The notes under the pieces are model-generated. The model made no database searches, was not told the origin of the DNA, and saw nothing but the letters and a program-made list of their open reading frames with translations. A stretch of DNA of 64,000 nucleotides from Rossellomorea marisflavi (GTDB lineage Bacteria; Bacillota; Bacilli; Bacillales; Bacillaceae_B). The translations under genes and the position numbers were made by a program. Shown piece by piece: positions 8,100-18,841 of the stretch (positions are counted from its first letter, which is position 1; every line of letters starts with the position of its first letter). The stretch spans positions 3,126,501-3,190,500 of the forward strand of contig CP033051.1 of NCBI GenBank assembly GCA_003667865.1. The letters are read 5' to 3'.

Positions 8100-8735
8100 G
8101 TGTTGAAATCAATCTATGAGATCTATCTAGGTGAAGAATACCAAAAGCTACATCCGAAGCTGCAGCACCGCTACCATATATCAATGGATAAAAGCTTTTA
8201 TGGTAAAGGGGTCATGAAGGAGATAAAGGGTGGCAATTTGTTTACTCGTTCGCTTTTATGGTTTGGAACCTTTTTTAAGCTGTTTTTTCCTGAAAGAGGA
8301 GAAGATATTCCGTTTGAGATTTTTAACACAGTCGGTCAAAATAGTCGGAAAGGTGAATGGGTAGAGTGGACTCGCTCTTTTCAATTTGGTGTAAAGTTGC
8401 GTTACTTTAACGCTGCAATGTATTTAGATGAAAAGAAGAATGAAATGGTTGACTATTTTGGTGAGCCAACTACGCTAATCTCGACACTGAATTTTCTAGT
8501 AGGTCCTAACGGTGAAATGATTATTTCCTCCAAGAAACAATGGTTTAACTTCTTTAGTATATGGCTGCCATTACCGAAATGGATGTATGGAGATGCTGTA
8601 ATCACAGAGTCTTATGATGATGAAGGTGAACAGTATCATATAAGTGTCGAAGTCAATAATAAGGTGCTTGGGAGTCTTTTTTCTTATAAAGGAACCTTTG
8701 TTGAAGTAGAGGAAGATATTGATTATGAAGGCTAA
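8100..8735 (+). CDS. DUF4166-like protein
   Basis: 211 residues, no signal peptide. It begins MLKSIYEIYLGEEYQKLHPKLQ, followed by SFYGKGVMKEIKGG, two aromatic hydrophobic patches (FGTFFKLFFPERGEDIPFEI; FNFFSIWLPLPKWMYGDAV) and a beta-rich C-terminus. This layout matches the DUF4166 family (B. subtilis YndH-like, from memory). GTG start with AAGGAGG 6 bases upstream, coupled to the preceding SRPBCC-DoxX gene. Members of this family are usually found next to SRPBCC/DoxX or NAD(P)-binding proteins, suggesting a shared membrane-associated role, but the activity is not known. Confidence 0.7.
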   Translation: MLKSIYEIYLGEEYQKLHPKLQHRYHISMDKSFYGKGVMKEIKGGNLFTRSLLWFGTFFKLFFPERGEDIPFEIFNTVGQNSRKGEWVEWTRSFQFGVKLRYFNAAMYLDEKKNEMVDYFGEPTTLISTLNFLVGPNGEMIISSKKQWFNFFSIWLPLPKWMYGDAVITESYDDEGEQYHISVEVNNKVLGSLFSYKGTFVEVEEDIDYEG

Positions 8736-9480
8736 ACGGCATATTCCTTTTAGTAGAATTACTGGAAAATGGACGATTGGAAAAAAGTTTGTTACGCAAC
8801 AAGATATCTCGATACATAGAAAATATAAAGGCTTAGTCGATTCCTTTCAGGACTATGAATCACAGGCTTTTCGCGTTTCCTGCTTACACCCTAGTATCAT
8901 TGACTTTTATGAACATACAGACTGTTATGAGCTGAAGGCATATATTAAATGGGCTATGTGGTTTCGGCCGTTTGCTTTTATTTATCGATTGTTTAGCTAC
9001 TTTATCCAACAAATCCATCTATCGAAAGGGAATAGATGGGAAAGGATGTATGGTGAGATTGTTGGCATTGACTCTGAAAAGGATGGACGAGACAACATAA
9101 GGGCATGGATTCGTGAAAATGAAGCAGGGAGAACGATCTTTGTTGCCCTATACTCTAGTCATCGAACCAATGGTGAAACATATATGAATATTGCCTTACC
9201 ACTTCCTTTTTCTAATATGACAGGGATCCTAAGAGCTGAAAATCAAGGAGAGAATCTAATTCTGACGAGTGTACAGCGAGAAGAGGGTAATGGTGATGAA
9301 GGGATTTACCTACACAGCAAACGGTTTACAGCACCACTGCCCTTGGCTGAGAAATTTTATATAACAGTTGATAAATCAACAATACGAGCACATCATAATA
9401 TGTGGATATTTGGTTTGTCCTTTTTGCAGATCGATTATTTGATTTCTAAAGAGAAAAGTCTCTCAGATTTTAATAAATAG
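8725..9480 (+). CDS. Hypothetical protein, third gene of SRPBCC-DoxX operon
   Basis: 251 residues; I cannot assign a family with certainty. It is rich in aromatic and basic residues, with one amphipathic or membrane-proximal stretch (WAMWFRPFAFIYRLFSYFI, about 79-97) and a beta-rich C-terminus (MNIALPLPFSNMTGILRAEN). It overlaps the preceding gene by 11 bases; ATG 8725 is preceded by GAGGAAGA at 8 bases, so an upstream TTG at 8719 is less likely. The overlap implies translational coupling with the DUF4166-like gene. It may correspond to the YndG-type partner seen next to YndH in B. subtilis, but that is recollection and not demonstrated here. Confidence 0.6.
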   Translation: MKAKRHIPFSRITGKWTIGKKFVTQQDISIHRKYKGLVDSFQDYESQAFRVSCLHPSIIDFYEHTDCYELKAYIKWAMWFRPFAFIYRLFSYFIQQIHLSKGNRWERMYGEIVGIDSEKDGRDNIRAWIRENEAGRTIFVALYSSHRTNGETYMNIALPLPFSNMTGILRAENQGENLILTSVQREEGNGDEGIYLHSKRFTAPLPLAEKFYITVDKSTIRAHHNMWIFGLSFLQIDYLISKEKSLSDFNK

Positions 9481-9510
9481 CATAATTAAAAGTTTAGTAT
9501 AATTCCTATT

Positions 9511-9541
9511 AATTCCTTTAATAAGTAAGGGAGTTTTTTTG
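9511..9541 (+). terminator. Terminator of the 7.2-9.5 kb operon
   Basis: AATTCCTTTA / TAAGGGAGTT imperfect stem (G-U pairs) closed by a short loop and followed by seven Ts, 31 bases after the last gene of the operon. Confidence 0.7.
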
Positions 9542-9654
9542 TCCTCTAACTAATGACCAACCTAATTCCAATATTTACTGGAAAACTTTTTACAAATTAC
9601 CCTCGTTTTTATTACGAAATAATGTATGATAAATATCGTTGCAGCGACATAATT

Positions 9655-9666
9655 GAGAAGCTTCTC
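9655..9666. promoter_or_regulatory. Perfect 12-bp palindrome in the wapA leader
   Basis: GAGAAGCTTCTC lies 50 bases before the TTG start of the RHS toxin gene and just downstream of a TATGAT -10-like box at 9625. It could be an operator or the base of a leader hairpin. No regulator can be named from sequence. Confidence 0.35.
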
Positions 9667-9716
9667 CTATTTTTAAATGAGCTTTTACAAACTCAATAAA
9701 AATCGGAGGTCACATC

Positions 9717-12700
9717 TTGGATATAGCAAAAAAATCACTACTTATAATATTAGTTTTTATACTTGGCCTACAACAAGTTCCTCAAGCCTTAGCTGTAGGA
9801 AATGTTGTTAATGGTGAGATTATTAATATAGAGGATGGAGACGAAACAAGTCAAACTGAGAATATCACAGAAAATGATGAGGCATTGCCAACTATAGAAA
9901 AACCTATTGAAGAAAACCCAGAATCAGCAGCTACAACAGTACAAGATCAACAAAATCAAACTGAAGGAAGCACTGATGAACAACCTTCTACCCCTTCTTC
10001 AGAAGTTTCAGAAGAAAAACAAAACGTAACTTCAGAAGATGAAAATGTTTCTCTACCCAAAGAGGAGGAAGTTGTTCCTATTGTAGGTGAGATTAAAGAA
10101 AAAAGAGAGAAAAAGGTAAAATACTTTCTTAAAGAGGATAATAGTTACGAAGCAGCAATTTATCCAGTAGCTGTCCATTACTTAGAAGATGGTGAATGGA
10201 AAGATATTGATAACTCCATTACCGAAGATGCTACTAGCACTAGTGAATTAACAAATAAAGCGAACAATGTGAAAATTAAGCTTGCTAAGAGTACAAAATC
10301 AAATCGACTCGTAACAATTAAAAAAGACAAATATGCAATTTCCTGGAATTTAGAAGGTGCTACTAAATCAAAAGCAATTGTACTTCCTAACGATGTAAAA
10401 GGTACAGTTGAACAAAATACAAAAGAGAAGACATTAACGAATCTACAATCAACAGTAGAATATCACGATGTTCTTCCAAATGTGGATCTACAATATCAGG
10501 TTCTGCCTGAAGAAATTAAAGAAAATATTATTCTGCACGACAAAGTTGAAGATACTACATTTACGTTTAATTTAAATACTAAAAAATTAACTCCTGTTCT
10601 ACAAGAAGATAAAACCATTATCTTTTATGATGAAAAAGATCCTACTCAAGCAGTATTCCTAATAGATGCACCATTTATGTACGATGCTAACGGAGAAATA
10701 TCCTATGATGTTGATGTTGCATTACAGCAACAGAAGAAAGACTATCAGATGATATTAAGTCCGAGTACTGATTGGATAAACGCAGATGAAAGAGCCTTCC
10801 CAATAGTCATTGACCCAACCGCAAAAACCTCTTTAGAAAGAAGTTTAATACATGATGCGCATGTATCAGAGGGCTATCCATATCAGAACTTTGACAACAG
10901 TATTATCAGTAAGACTGGTTATGGAAATATCTCCAAAAAGAACAGAACGTTCCTATCGTTTAACTTACCAACGTTAAGTTCATCTGAGATGGTTGTTGGT
11001 GCGAGTTTTACTACACCTATTCTTACTGATGCTATTGGTTCTACTCAAGTGAACATACACAAGGTTACAACACCTTGGCAATCTAACACAGTAAATTGGA
11101 GCAATCAACCAAATTATGATCCTAGTATTGTGGATTTTCGAATCATTAATCAAACTTATATCAACAGTCGTAATGGCTGGATTGATTGGGATGTAACCGA
11201 AGTTGTCAAAGACTGGTATTCTAGTGGAAACAACTACGGTCTTTTGATAAAGAATAATATTGAAACTGAAGAGTATCATGAATATCTTACTTCCGAAACA
11301 CATTCTGAATATATGAATATTAGACCTCAGGTAACTATTCAATATATTAATAATGCTGGTCTAGAAAATTATTGGTCATATCATTCTCAAGATGTAGGGC
11401 GAGCTGGAACAGGTTACGTCAATGATTATAATGGAAACTTAGTATTTGTCCATGAAACGTATAGTATGAGTGGTAATCGTAACCCTATATCATTACAACA
11501 CATCTACAATAGTAATAGTACTGATGACATCGGCTTTGGTCCAGGATGGAGAACAAACTATAACCAAACTTTAAAAACTCTTACAGTCAATAGTGAACGT
11601 ATGTATGCTTACACGGATGCTGATGGTACGGTTCACTATTTTAGAAACGATGCTGGAGTCTATAAAGATGAATCAGGGTTAGATTTGAAACTGTCAGTAC
11701 ATGGGACTTCATTGCCTTCATATTTCACAATAACAGACAAGCATGATAATAAACTAAACTTTACAAATACAGGCTATTTAAAAAAAATATCAGATCAACA
11801 TAACAATACCATTACTTTAGATTACGTAGACTCACCATTTTATACAAATCATCCTTTGTGGAAGATAACAGACCCTAGCGGAAGGACAGTAACACTAGAA
11901 TATAAAGGTCAACATGGTGAACAAACAGGGTTACATCTGCCTGATGGAAAGAAACTAAATTTTGGAGGACATGGTACAGAGGAATTTCGAATTCTTTATC
12001 CGGATGGGATAAAGTCTTATTATAAATTCGGAGCAAACAAAAAACTTAAAAGTGCCCAAACTCCAGATGGATATATAATTGAATATACCTATGATAATTC
12101 TTCCCAGCAAAGAGTGAAACACATTCAAGAAAAGCATTTGGATGGTACCATTGGTGAAGATTTATCAATTAATTACGGATACAACCGTACAACTTTTATA
12201 GATTACCTTGGTAGAAAGACAAACTATACTTTTAACTCTGTGGGTAATACCATAAGTGTACAGAATCATAAAGGAGATACACAATTTTATAAATATTTCG
12301 GGGATCTTAATAAGCTTTCTGAAACCTCTAAGTTGCAATCTCCAATATTAAACTTATTACAGAACCATAATGTTGAGAATTCAAATCTATATGAGCATTA
12401 TTGGCGTGGGCAAGGTTACTCAGACTCAATAGGTACTTATTCCATTTCAAATGAAGAGTCTTATATTGGTAATAAGTCTTTAAAAATTCTCAAAGAAAAT
12501 AGTGGTAGCCGTCATTTCTATGAACAGCAAGTCACTTTATCTAAAGGAGAAACGTATACGTTCTCTGCATTCACTAAAACCGTTAACATCTCGAATATTA
12601 ATGATATGGGTGCCGTCATTTTTGTTAGATATCAAAATAATGCAGGTGAATGGATTACTGAGTATTCGGACTATATAAAGGGCTCAACCAACTCAGATTG

Positions 12701-15700
12701 GCAGCAACAAGTATTGTCATTTACATTACCTACTGATGCGGTGTCAAATAATGTAATTGTTAGTGCTGGAATTATTGGTGAAAGTGGCATTGCATACTTC
12801 GATGCTCTTCAATTAGAAACAGGTCATACAGCCAATAGATATAATCTAGTGGAGAACCCTGATTTTAGATATGGAACAAAAGGATGGGTGAATTTTAGTA
12901 ACCAAGATGGAATATATACTGCGTCAACACAACCTGAGACTCTTGATTCTAACGTTTTTAGAATGTTCGGAGATCCGAATCAAGAAAAAAGAATTGAACA
13001 GAGAATTCAAGTATCAGGGAAGAAAGGTGACAAATTTGTTATTGGGGGATGGGCAAAAGCAGACTCAGCTCCTCTTAATGGAACCGGAAGATACTTTGCA
13101 TTAGACTTAATCATTGAAGGAGTAGATGGTACAAATCAATTTGTTCCAGTACAATTCAATGCTGATGCAAATGAGTTTCAATTTCTTTCAGATGTTGTAA
13201 AAGCTGATATTGATTATAAAAGTGTCAGAATACTAGCAATCTACTATAAGAATGTTAATCGGGCACATTTCGATGGTCTTCAACTTTTTAGAGACACATT
13301 TGGATCGTCTTTCTCGTATGATTCTAATGGAAACATTGTCTCAACAGTTGATGCTGCTAATGAAAATAGTAAATTTAAATATAATGAATCTAATGAATTA
13401 ATGAAGGCTACTGACCCTAAAGGAAATAGTTTTAACTACGTCTATGAAGATAAAAATCCACATAATCTTAAGACTGCTACAACTGCCATGAACGTAGTTT
13501 ACAGTTTTACCTATGATTCATATGGCAATCCTAAAACATCTAAGCTATCTAATGAGGAATCATCAAGCCCGTATATTAATTCAAGCGCAAATTACACTTC
13601 TTCAGGTCAATATCTTAATGAATTGGTAGACGCACGCAATTTCAAAACGATATTTAATTGGGATGAGCAAGAAAATGAACTTGATAGTGTAAAGGATCCT
13701 AAAGGTCAAGTTACTTCTTACCAATATGATGATCTCGGCCGTTCTACAATTGTCTCAAAAATTGTAGATGGACTAGAAGCTAAGAATGAATATATTTATC
13801 AAAATGATTTTATGCACAAAATATTATCTAATGGTAATACATTCACTTTTAACTATGACAGTTTAGGTAGACACCAAGCCACTCTAGTGGGTAATCAACT
13901 AATATTTGAAACCTCATATGTTGATGAAGGATCTAAGAAGACATCTAAGGTACAAAGCAAAACGTATCAAAATAACGAGAAAATAAGCTACGAATATGAT
14001 GATGTCGATCGCGTGAGTGAAGTGGCATATAATAATATACCTGCCTTTAAAAATTATTATGATGCTAGCGGAAATCTCGGATTCTTTGAAGACTTTATCA
14101 ATAATAGGTCCTATCGTTTTTCATACGATTTAGCAAATCGACTTACAAAGGTAACATCGAATTCTAATGAGATTTTTAATTATGAATATGATGCAAATAA
14201 TAATTTGTCTACTGGCTTAAATCAAATTGGTGGTAATTATTATCAAACAAACTATCATTATGATAATGATAGCCGTTTAACAAGTACTTCTTATTCTAGC
14301 ATTTCCCATATGAACAACTTGGAATATTTCTTACTAGATGGAAATCTTAAAGGTTCTAAGGGAACAGAACCAATTGTTGATCAATCTTCTTATAGAATGA
14401 GCTCAATTGGAAATGATGTGTTAAAATCATTCGATAGTTCAAGCCAACGTAATGTATATGATTTAAAGTTGAGTAAGAACGCAGGCACATTAGGTATTTG
14501 GTTCAAGACTCAAACAGAAGGACAAGTACGACATATTTTCTCGAATTCAGGCAAGGAAAATGGATTATTTACAGTTTATATAGATATAGATAATAAAGTA
14601 AAACTTTATGGTAGAGATAGCAAATCAAATTCAATGCTTACTCTTGCGGAATCAACGAACCCAATTTCATTGGAAGATTGGCACTTTGTTTCGGTTCAGT
14701 GGTCTACTCTAAGTGATAGCTTAAAAGTTAGACTTAAAGTAGATGATGAAGAAATTACAAAAATACCTTTAAGGTATTCTACTGTAAAAGATTTTTCTGG
14801 GGCAACTACATCTATTGGAACTAACCTTGAAGGTGTAGACGCATTGGAAGGATATAGCGAACTATTCTTCTATTCTCCAAGTGAAATTTCAAATACAGAT
14901 ATTGAAAAGATTTATAAAGCTGGTAGGGTAAATAGTCTAAAGTATAGCTATAACTCTATTGGACAATTGACTGAAAAAATGATCCACACAGGTAAAGTAA
15001 GGTATGCAACTTCTTATCTTTATCATGATGGTTTTAATGGTTCTACCACAAATCTTGTTAAAGAAATGGTTATCAACAATAGTGCAATTTCAGAAGATGA
15101 CAAAAATAGAATCTCATACACCTATGATGAACTTGGAAATATTGAGACAATAAAACAAGATGAGAAAACGATAACTTATCACTATAACGAGTTAAATGAA
15201 CTAAAACGTGAGGATAATGAAGTTCTTAACAAGACAATCGTTTATCATTATGATATTGGTGGGAACATCAAAGAGAAAGCTGTATATGACCTAGCTGCTA
15301 CAGAGGAGGTCCCTACTTCACTACTAGATACAGTGAGCTATGGTTATGAAGATTCCAATTGGAAGGATAAGCTAACCTCTTTTGATGGAAATAAAATAGA
15401 GTACGATCCAATTGGAAATCCTATCACTTATGAAGGATACCAATATACATGGGATCGGGTAGACAAACTAGAATCAATTACTGGCAATGACTTATCTACA
15501 AGTTATAAATATGATAGTAACGGCTATAGAACCCAGAAGATAGTCAACGGCGTAACAACTGAGTTCATCCTTGAGGGAGATAAAGTCCTTATTGAAAGAA
15601 ATGGTACAGACGTAATCCAATACACATATTCAGGGGATGGCTCATCATTAACGAGTTTAAATCTTAATGGAGAAGAATTCTATTATGTTCGTAATAATCA

Positions 15701-16526
15701 GCACGATATCATTGGTCTTATAGATGTTAATGGCACTCAAGTAGTAGGATACCAATATGATACATGGGGACATAATGCTAAGCCTATTTATGATTATTCA
15801 GGTGTAGATTTAGGTAATAAGAACCCTTATCGATATAGAGGGTATCGTTATGATACTGAAACAAATTTGTATTACCTAAATGCACGCTATTATAATCCTG
15901 AGTGGGGACGTTTCTTAAACGCAGACACATACGGTGGCTCTGTAAGTAAATTATTATCTCACAATGTTTTTGCATACTGCAGAAACAATCCCGTAATGAG
16001 AATTGACCCTTCAGGTTACAAAGATATGAACTTTGAAGTAGGGGCAATTGGCGGAGGAATGTCATATGCCGGTAATGATGCAATAGATGAAGCAGTAGAA
16101 AAAGCAGTGAATTATATTATAGATGACTTTAAAGTACTAACTAGTGGAGAAGCTACAATGTTGGAGAGAGCAGTAGCTGCTGCTTCTCTAACTCCGGTAG
16201 GTAGAGCTGCTAAGGTAACAAAAATCATTAATGGTAATGATAATCTTAAATACGATGACAGAGTTTTAAAAAGGATGAAAGAAGATGCAGGTACACATCA
16301 TAACTTCCCGACATCATTTGATAAAACTATATTATCTAATAAGCCATCAGTTGTTAGACCTGATGGACGTGCAGAATATTTACACACAGGAACAATTAAC
16401 AATCAACAAGGTGTTTATCATATAACATTCAAAGACGATGTTGTTACTCATCGTTCGTTTATTCCACAGAGCGATTGGAATAGGTATTCTAACCGTTGGG
16501 AGTTACCATCTCAAATTACTCCATAA
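9717..16526 (+). CDS. wapA: WapA-family RHS-repeat polymorphic toxin, full length
   Basis: 2269 residues. TTG start with CGGAGGT 6 bases upstream; Sec signal peptide ending at about PQALA (residue 26); a Glu/Gln/Ser-rich linker to about 130; a DNRLRE-type domain (about 380-545); a DUF6531-like entry (NPISLQHIYN, FGPGWRTNY); YD/RHS repeats; two CBM-like beta domains (about 880-1200); a LamG/concanavalin-like domain (about 1555-1740); the RHS core hallmark YRYRGYRYDTETNLYYLNARYYNP...GRFLNAD (about 2037-2075) and DPSG. The variable tip begins near residue 2170. The tip has HHNFPTSFD, GTINNQQGVYHITF and THRSFIP; its His-rich layout suggests a nuclease but I cannot assign a family. It is secreted to neighbouring cells, and the RHS shell encapsulates the toxin. 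The cognate immunity gene follows. Confidence 0.93.
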   Translation: MDIAKKSLLIILVFILGLQQVPQALAVGNVVNGEIINIEDGDETSQTENITENDEALPTIEKPIEENPESAATTVQDQQNQTEGSTDEQPSTPSSEVSEEKQNVTSEDENVSLPKEEEVVPIVGEIKEKREKKVKYFLKEDNSYEAAIYPVAVHYLEDGEWKDIDNSITEDATSTSELTNKANNVKIKLAKSTKSNRLVTIKKDKYAISWNLEGATKSKAIVLPNDVKGTVEQNTKEKTLTNLQSTVEYHDVLPNVDLQYQVLPEEIKENIILHDKVEDTTFTFNLNTKKLTPVLQEDKTIIFYDEKDPTQAVFLIDAPFMYDANGEISYDVDVALQQQKKDYQMILSPSTDWINADERAFPIVIDPTAKTSLERSLIHDAHVSEGYPYQNFDNSIISKTGYGNISKKNRTFLSFNLPTLSSSEMVVGASFTTPILTDAIGSTQVNIHKVTTPWQSNTVNWSNQPNYDPSIVDFRIINQTYINSRNGWIDWDVTEVVKDWYSSGNNYGLLIKNNIETEEYHEYLTSETHSEYMNIRPQVTIQYINNAGLENYWSYHSQDVGRAGTGYVNDYNGNLVFVHETYSMSGNRNPISLQHIYNSNSTDDIGFGPGWRTNYNQTLKTLTVNSERMYAYTDADGTVHYFRNDAGVYKDESGLDLKLSVHGTSLPSYFTITDKHDNKLNFTNTGYLKKISDQHNNTITLDYVDSPFYTNHPLWKITDPSGRTVTLEYKGQHGEQTGLHLPDGKKLNFGGHGTEEFRILYPDGIKSYYKFGANKKLKSAQTPDGYIIEYTYDNSSQQRVKHIQEKHLDGTIGEDLSINYGYNRTTFIDYLGRKTNYTFNSVGNTISVQNHKGDTQFYKYFGDLNKLSETSKLQSPILNLLQNHNVENSNLYEHYWRGQGYSDSIGTYSISNEESYIGNKSLKILKENSGSRHFYEQQVTLSKGETYTFSAFTKTVNISNINDMGAVIFVRYQNNAGEWITEYSDYIKGSTNSDWQQQVLSFTLPTDAVSNNVIVSAGIIGESGIAYFDALQLETGHTANRYNLVENPDFRYGTKGWVNFSNQDGIYTASTQPETLDSNVFRMFGDPNQEKRIEQRIQVSGKKGDKFVIGGWAKADSAPLNGTGRYFALDLIIEGVDGTNQFVPVQFNADANEFQFLSDVVKADIDYKSVRILAIYYKNVNRAHFDGLQLFRDTFGSSFSYDSNGNIVSTVDAANENSKFKYNESNELMKATDPKGNSFNYVYEDKNPHNLKTATTAMNVVYSFTYDSYGNPKTSKLSNEESSSPYINSSANYTSSGQYLNELVDARNFKTIFNWDEQENELDSVKDPKGQVTSYQYDDLGRSTIVSKIVDGLEAKNEYIYQNDFMHKILSNGNTFTFNYDSLGRHQATLVGNQLIFETSYVDEGSKKTSKVQSKTYQNNEKISYEYDDVDRVSEVAYNNIPAFKNYYDASGNLGFFEDFINNRSYRFSYDLANRLTKVTSNSNEIFNYEYDANNNLSTGLNQIGGNYYQTNYHYDNDSRLTSTSYSSISHMNNLEYFLLDGNLKGSKGTEPIVDQSSYRMSSIGNDVLKSFDSSSQRNVYDLKLSKNAGTLGIWFKTQTEGQVRHIFSNSGKENGLFTVYIDIDNKVKLYGRDSKSNSMLTLAESTNPISLEDWHFVSVQWSTLSDSLKVRLKVDDEEITKIPLRYSTVKDFSGATTSIGTNLEGVDALEGYSELFFYSPSEISNTDIEKIYKAGRVNSLKYSYNSIGQLTEKMIHTGKVRYATSYLYHDGFNGSTTNLVKEMVINNSAISEDDKNRISYTYDELGNIETIKQDEKTITYHYNELNELKREDNEVLNKTIVYHYDIGGNIKEKAVYDLAATEEVPTSLLDTVSYGYEDSNWKDKLTSFDGNKIEYDPIGNPITYEGYQYTWDRVDKLESITGNDLSTSYKYDSNGYRTQKIVNGVTTEFILEGDKVLIERNGTDVIQYTYSGDGSSLTSLNLNGEEFYYVRNNQHDIIGLIDVNGTQVVGYQYDTWGHNAKPIYDYSGVDLGNKNPYRYRGYRYDTETNLYYLNARYYNPEWGRFLNADTYGGSVSKLLSHNVFAYCRNNPVMRIDPSGYKDMNFEVGAIGGGMSYAGNDAIDEAVEKAVNYIIDDFKVLTSGEATMLERAVAAASLTPVGRAAKVTKIINGNDNLKYDDRVLKRMKEDAGTHHNFPTSFDKTILSNKPSVVRPDGRAEYLHTGTINNQQGVYHITFKDDVVTHRSFIPQSDWNRYSNRWELPSQITP

Positions 16527-16540
16527 AATAGGAGGTGAAA

Positions 16541-17197
16541 GTGCACTTGAAAAAACTTGATTATAAAACTTTTGGGGAATTTACAAATGAATTTTTAAAT
16601 CTGAAGTACGACTCACAAATAATATATGAGGGATACACAGATAACTTAATAACTTCAGTAACAGGTGGTCTAGAGCTAAAACTAAATTATGGTATGAGTA
16701 ATACCTCTTCGGTAATCGCTAGAAAATACGGCGACCATATATTATGGATACCAAAAATCCCTTTAGACTCAGAGTATAGATACAAAACTATTATTTTTAA
16801 TTCAAAGCAGTTTCAAGAATTATGGACATTCTTAAAATATAAGGCAGAAGATGACTTAAAATCAATAAAAAAGATAAGTGCCGATGAATTAAAACTAATG
16901 TGGATGATTGGTGCTAGAGGGACAGAACGAATTGGTGATATATCAAGTCTGATTAAATCAGTTAAAAAGAATACTATTGCACTTTCTACCAATATAGAAC
17001 ACAAGGATACAATCTTCTATAACCTTATTGAAAATCAGTGGGCATTAAAAAAAGATAAGATAATAGAAGGTCAATATTGGAAAAGCTTTATTGCTTATCT
17101 TGATAATGGAGTAAATGAGGAGTGGGAGGTATTTAAAAAAGATAAAAAAGATAATCTATATATTCACTTAGGTAGTGGATATTGTTTACCAATTTAA
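16541..17197 (+). CDS. Putative immunity protein for the expressed WapA toxin
   Basis: 218-residue soluble protein with no recognised domain, rich in Lys, Asp and Ile. It begins 14 bases after the toxin stop and is followed directly by a terminator, the standard position of a cognate immunity gene. AGGAGG at 16530-16535 precedes GTG 16541 by 5 bases; GTG 16535 overlaps the site and TTG 16547 is an alternative start. The motif WMIGARGTERIGDISSLI is the most distinctive segment. Function as inhibitor of the WapA tip is inferred from position only. Confidence 0.7.
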   Translation: MHLKKLDYKTFGEFTNEFLNLKYDSQIIYEGYTDNLITSVTGGLELKLNYGMSNTSSVIARKYGDHILWIPKIPLDSEYRYKTIIFNSKQFQELWTFLKYKAEDDLKSIKKISADELKLMWMIGARGTERIGDISSLIKSVKKNTIALSTNIEHKDTIFYNLIENQWALKKDKIIEGQYWKSFIAYLDNGVNEEWEVFKKDKKDNLYIHLGSGYCLPI

Positions 17198-17202
17198 GAC
17201 TA

Positions 17203-17234
17203 GAGGCGGCTATCGAATGATGGCCGTCTTTTTT
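17203..17234 (+). terminator. Terminator closing the wapA-immunity unit
   Basis: GAGGCGGCTATC / GATGGCCGTCTT stem with a GAAT loop and six Ts. Its sequence resembles the terminator after the second module at 19438 (GGCAGTTATC / GATGACTGCC), so the terminator travels as part of each toxin-immunity unit. Confidence 0.9.
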
Positions 17235-17387
17235 AGAGTAAGGAGTGCCTAATATAAGATATAACACTTATAAGCCCTAAATGGTATTTTACCAATTATT
17301 TAGTACTTAAAACCCCTTTAAAACGTCCCCCCCTAATAATGCATTTCGTTTCGTATATTTAATCACTAAAAATCATTAGGTACAACT

Positions 17388-18823
17388 ACTATGATGAACT
17401 TGGAAATATTGACACAATAAAACAAGATGAGAAAACGATAACTTATCACTATACCGAGTTAAATGAATTAAAACGTGAGGATAATGAAGTTCTTAACAAG
17501 ACAATCGTTTATCATTATGATATTGGTGGGAACATCAAAGAGAAAGCTGTATATGACCTAGCTGCTACAGAGGAGGTCCCTACTTCACTACTAGATACAG
17601 TGAGCTATGGTTATGAAGATTCCAATTGGAAGGATAAGCTAACCTCTTTTGATGGAAATAAAATAGAGTACGATCCAATTGGAAATCCTATCACTTATGA
17701 AGGATACCAATATACATGGGATCGGGTAGACAAACTAGAATCAATTACTGGCAATGACTTATCTACAAGTTATAAATATGATAGTAACGGCTATAGAACC
17801 CAGAAGATAGTCAACGGCGTAACAACTGAGTTCATCCTTGAGGGAGATAAAGTCCTTATTGAAAGAAATGGTACAGACGTAATCCATTACACATATTCAG
17901 GGGATGGCTCATCATTAACGAGTTTAAATCTTAATGGAGAAGAATTCTATTATGTTCGTAATAATCAGCACGATATCATTGGTCTTATAGATGTTAATGG
18001 CACTCAGGTAGTAGGATATCAATACGATACCTGGGGGCAAGGCGCTGAGCCTATTTTTGACTATTCAGGAGTAGATTTAGGCAATAAGAATCCTTATCGA
18101 TATAGAGGGTATCGATATGATACTGAAACAAATTTATATTACCTAAATGCACGCTATTATAATCCTGAGTGGGGACGTTTCTTAAACGCAGACACATACG
18201 GTGGCTCTGTAAATAAATTATTATCTCACAATGTGTTTGCATATTGTAGGAATAATCCCGTTATGAGAATTGACCCGTCAGGATATAAAGATATGAACTT
18301 TGAAGTAGGGGCAATTGGCGGAGGAATGTCATATGCCGGTAATGATGCAATAGATGAAGCAGTAGAAAAAGCAGTGAATTATATTATAGATGACTTTAAA
18401 GTACTAACTAGTGGAGAAGCTACAATGTTGGAGAGAGCAGTAGCTGCTGCTTCTATGACTCCTTTAGGTAGAGTTGCTAAGGTAACAAAAGTCTTTAAGG
18501 GTATAGATAATCTTCCATCAACTTTTAATTATACAAATAAACAATTGCAAAAGAAGTTTAAACATGCAGATGATTTTGGAGTTAGTGGTAACTTTAATAA
18601 AAACAATGCAACCAAGTTCATGAATGCATTAGATAATCATATCAAAAATGCTGACAATGTTTATAGCTCAAAAATAAGTGGTGTTGGAGATGTGAATGTT
18701 TATATTAGAGATAGCAACTTAGCAGCATTTACAGATAAAGACGGCAATTTTGTTAGTGGGTGGAGATTAAGTCAAGACCAACTCGATTTCCATACAAAAC
18801 ATTTTGGTACTAAAATAAAGTAA
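17388..18823 (+). pseudogene. Silent RHS-tip module 1 with colicin-D-like tRNase domain
   Basis: A 5'-truncated copy of the wapA 3' end: homology starts abruptly at about 17390 (matching 15123) with no promoter, ribosome binding site or signal peptide. The frame is open throughout (a GTG at 17600 is internal). It shares the RHS core nearly identically with wapA until YKDMNFEVGAIGGG, then carries its own tip from about 18490. The tip motifs are KFKHADDFGVSGNFNKNNATKF, VNVYIRD and GNFVSGWRLSQDQL. This pattern matches the colicin D C-terminal family, which cleaves tRNA-Arg anticodons. It is a donor cassette: expression would need recombination into wapA. The conserved part is mosaic, matching module 2 upstream, wapA in the middle and module 3 just before the tip. 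Confidence 0.8.
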
Positions 18824-18841
18824 CTGATGGGGGTGAAATTA

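Noticed and set aside
17600..18823. Independent expressed gene starting at GTG 17600
   Set aside because: The GTG lies inside the RHS repeat (VSYGYED) without a ribosome binding site; the frame is open further upstream, so this is a truncated module.
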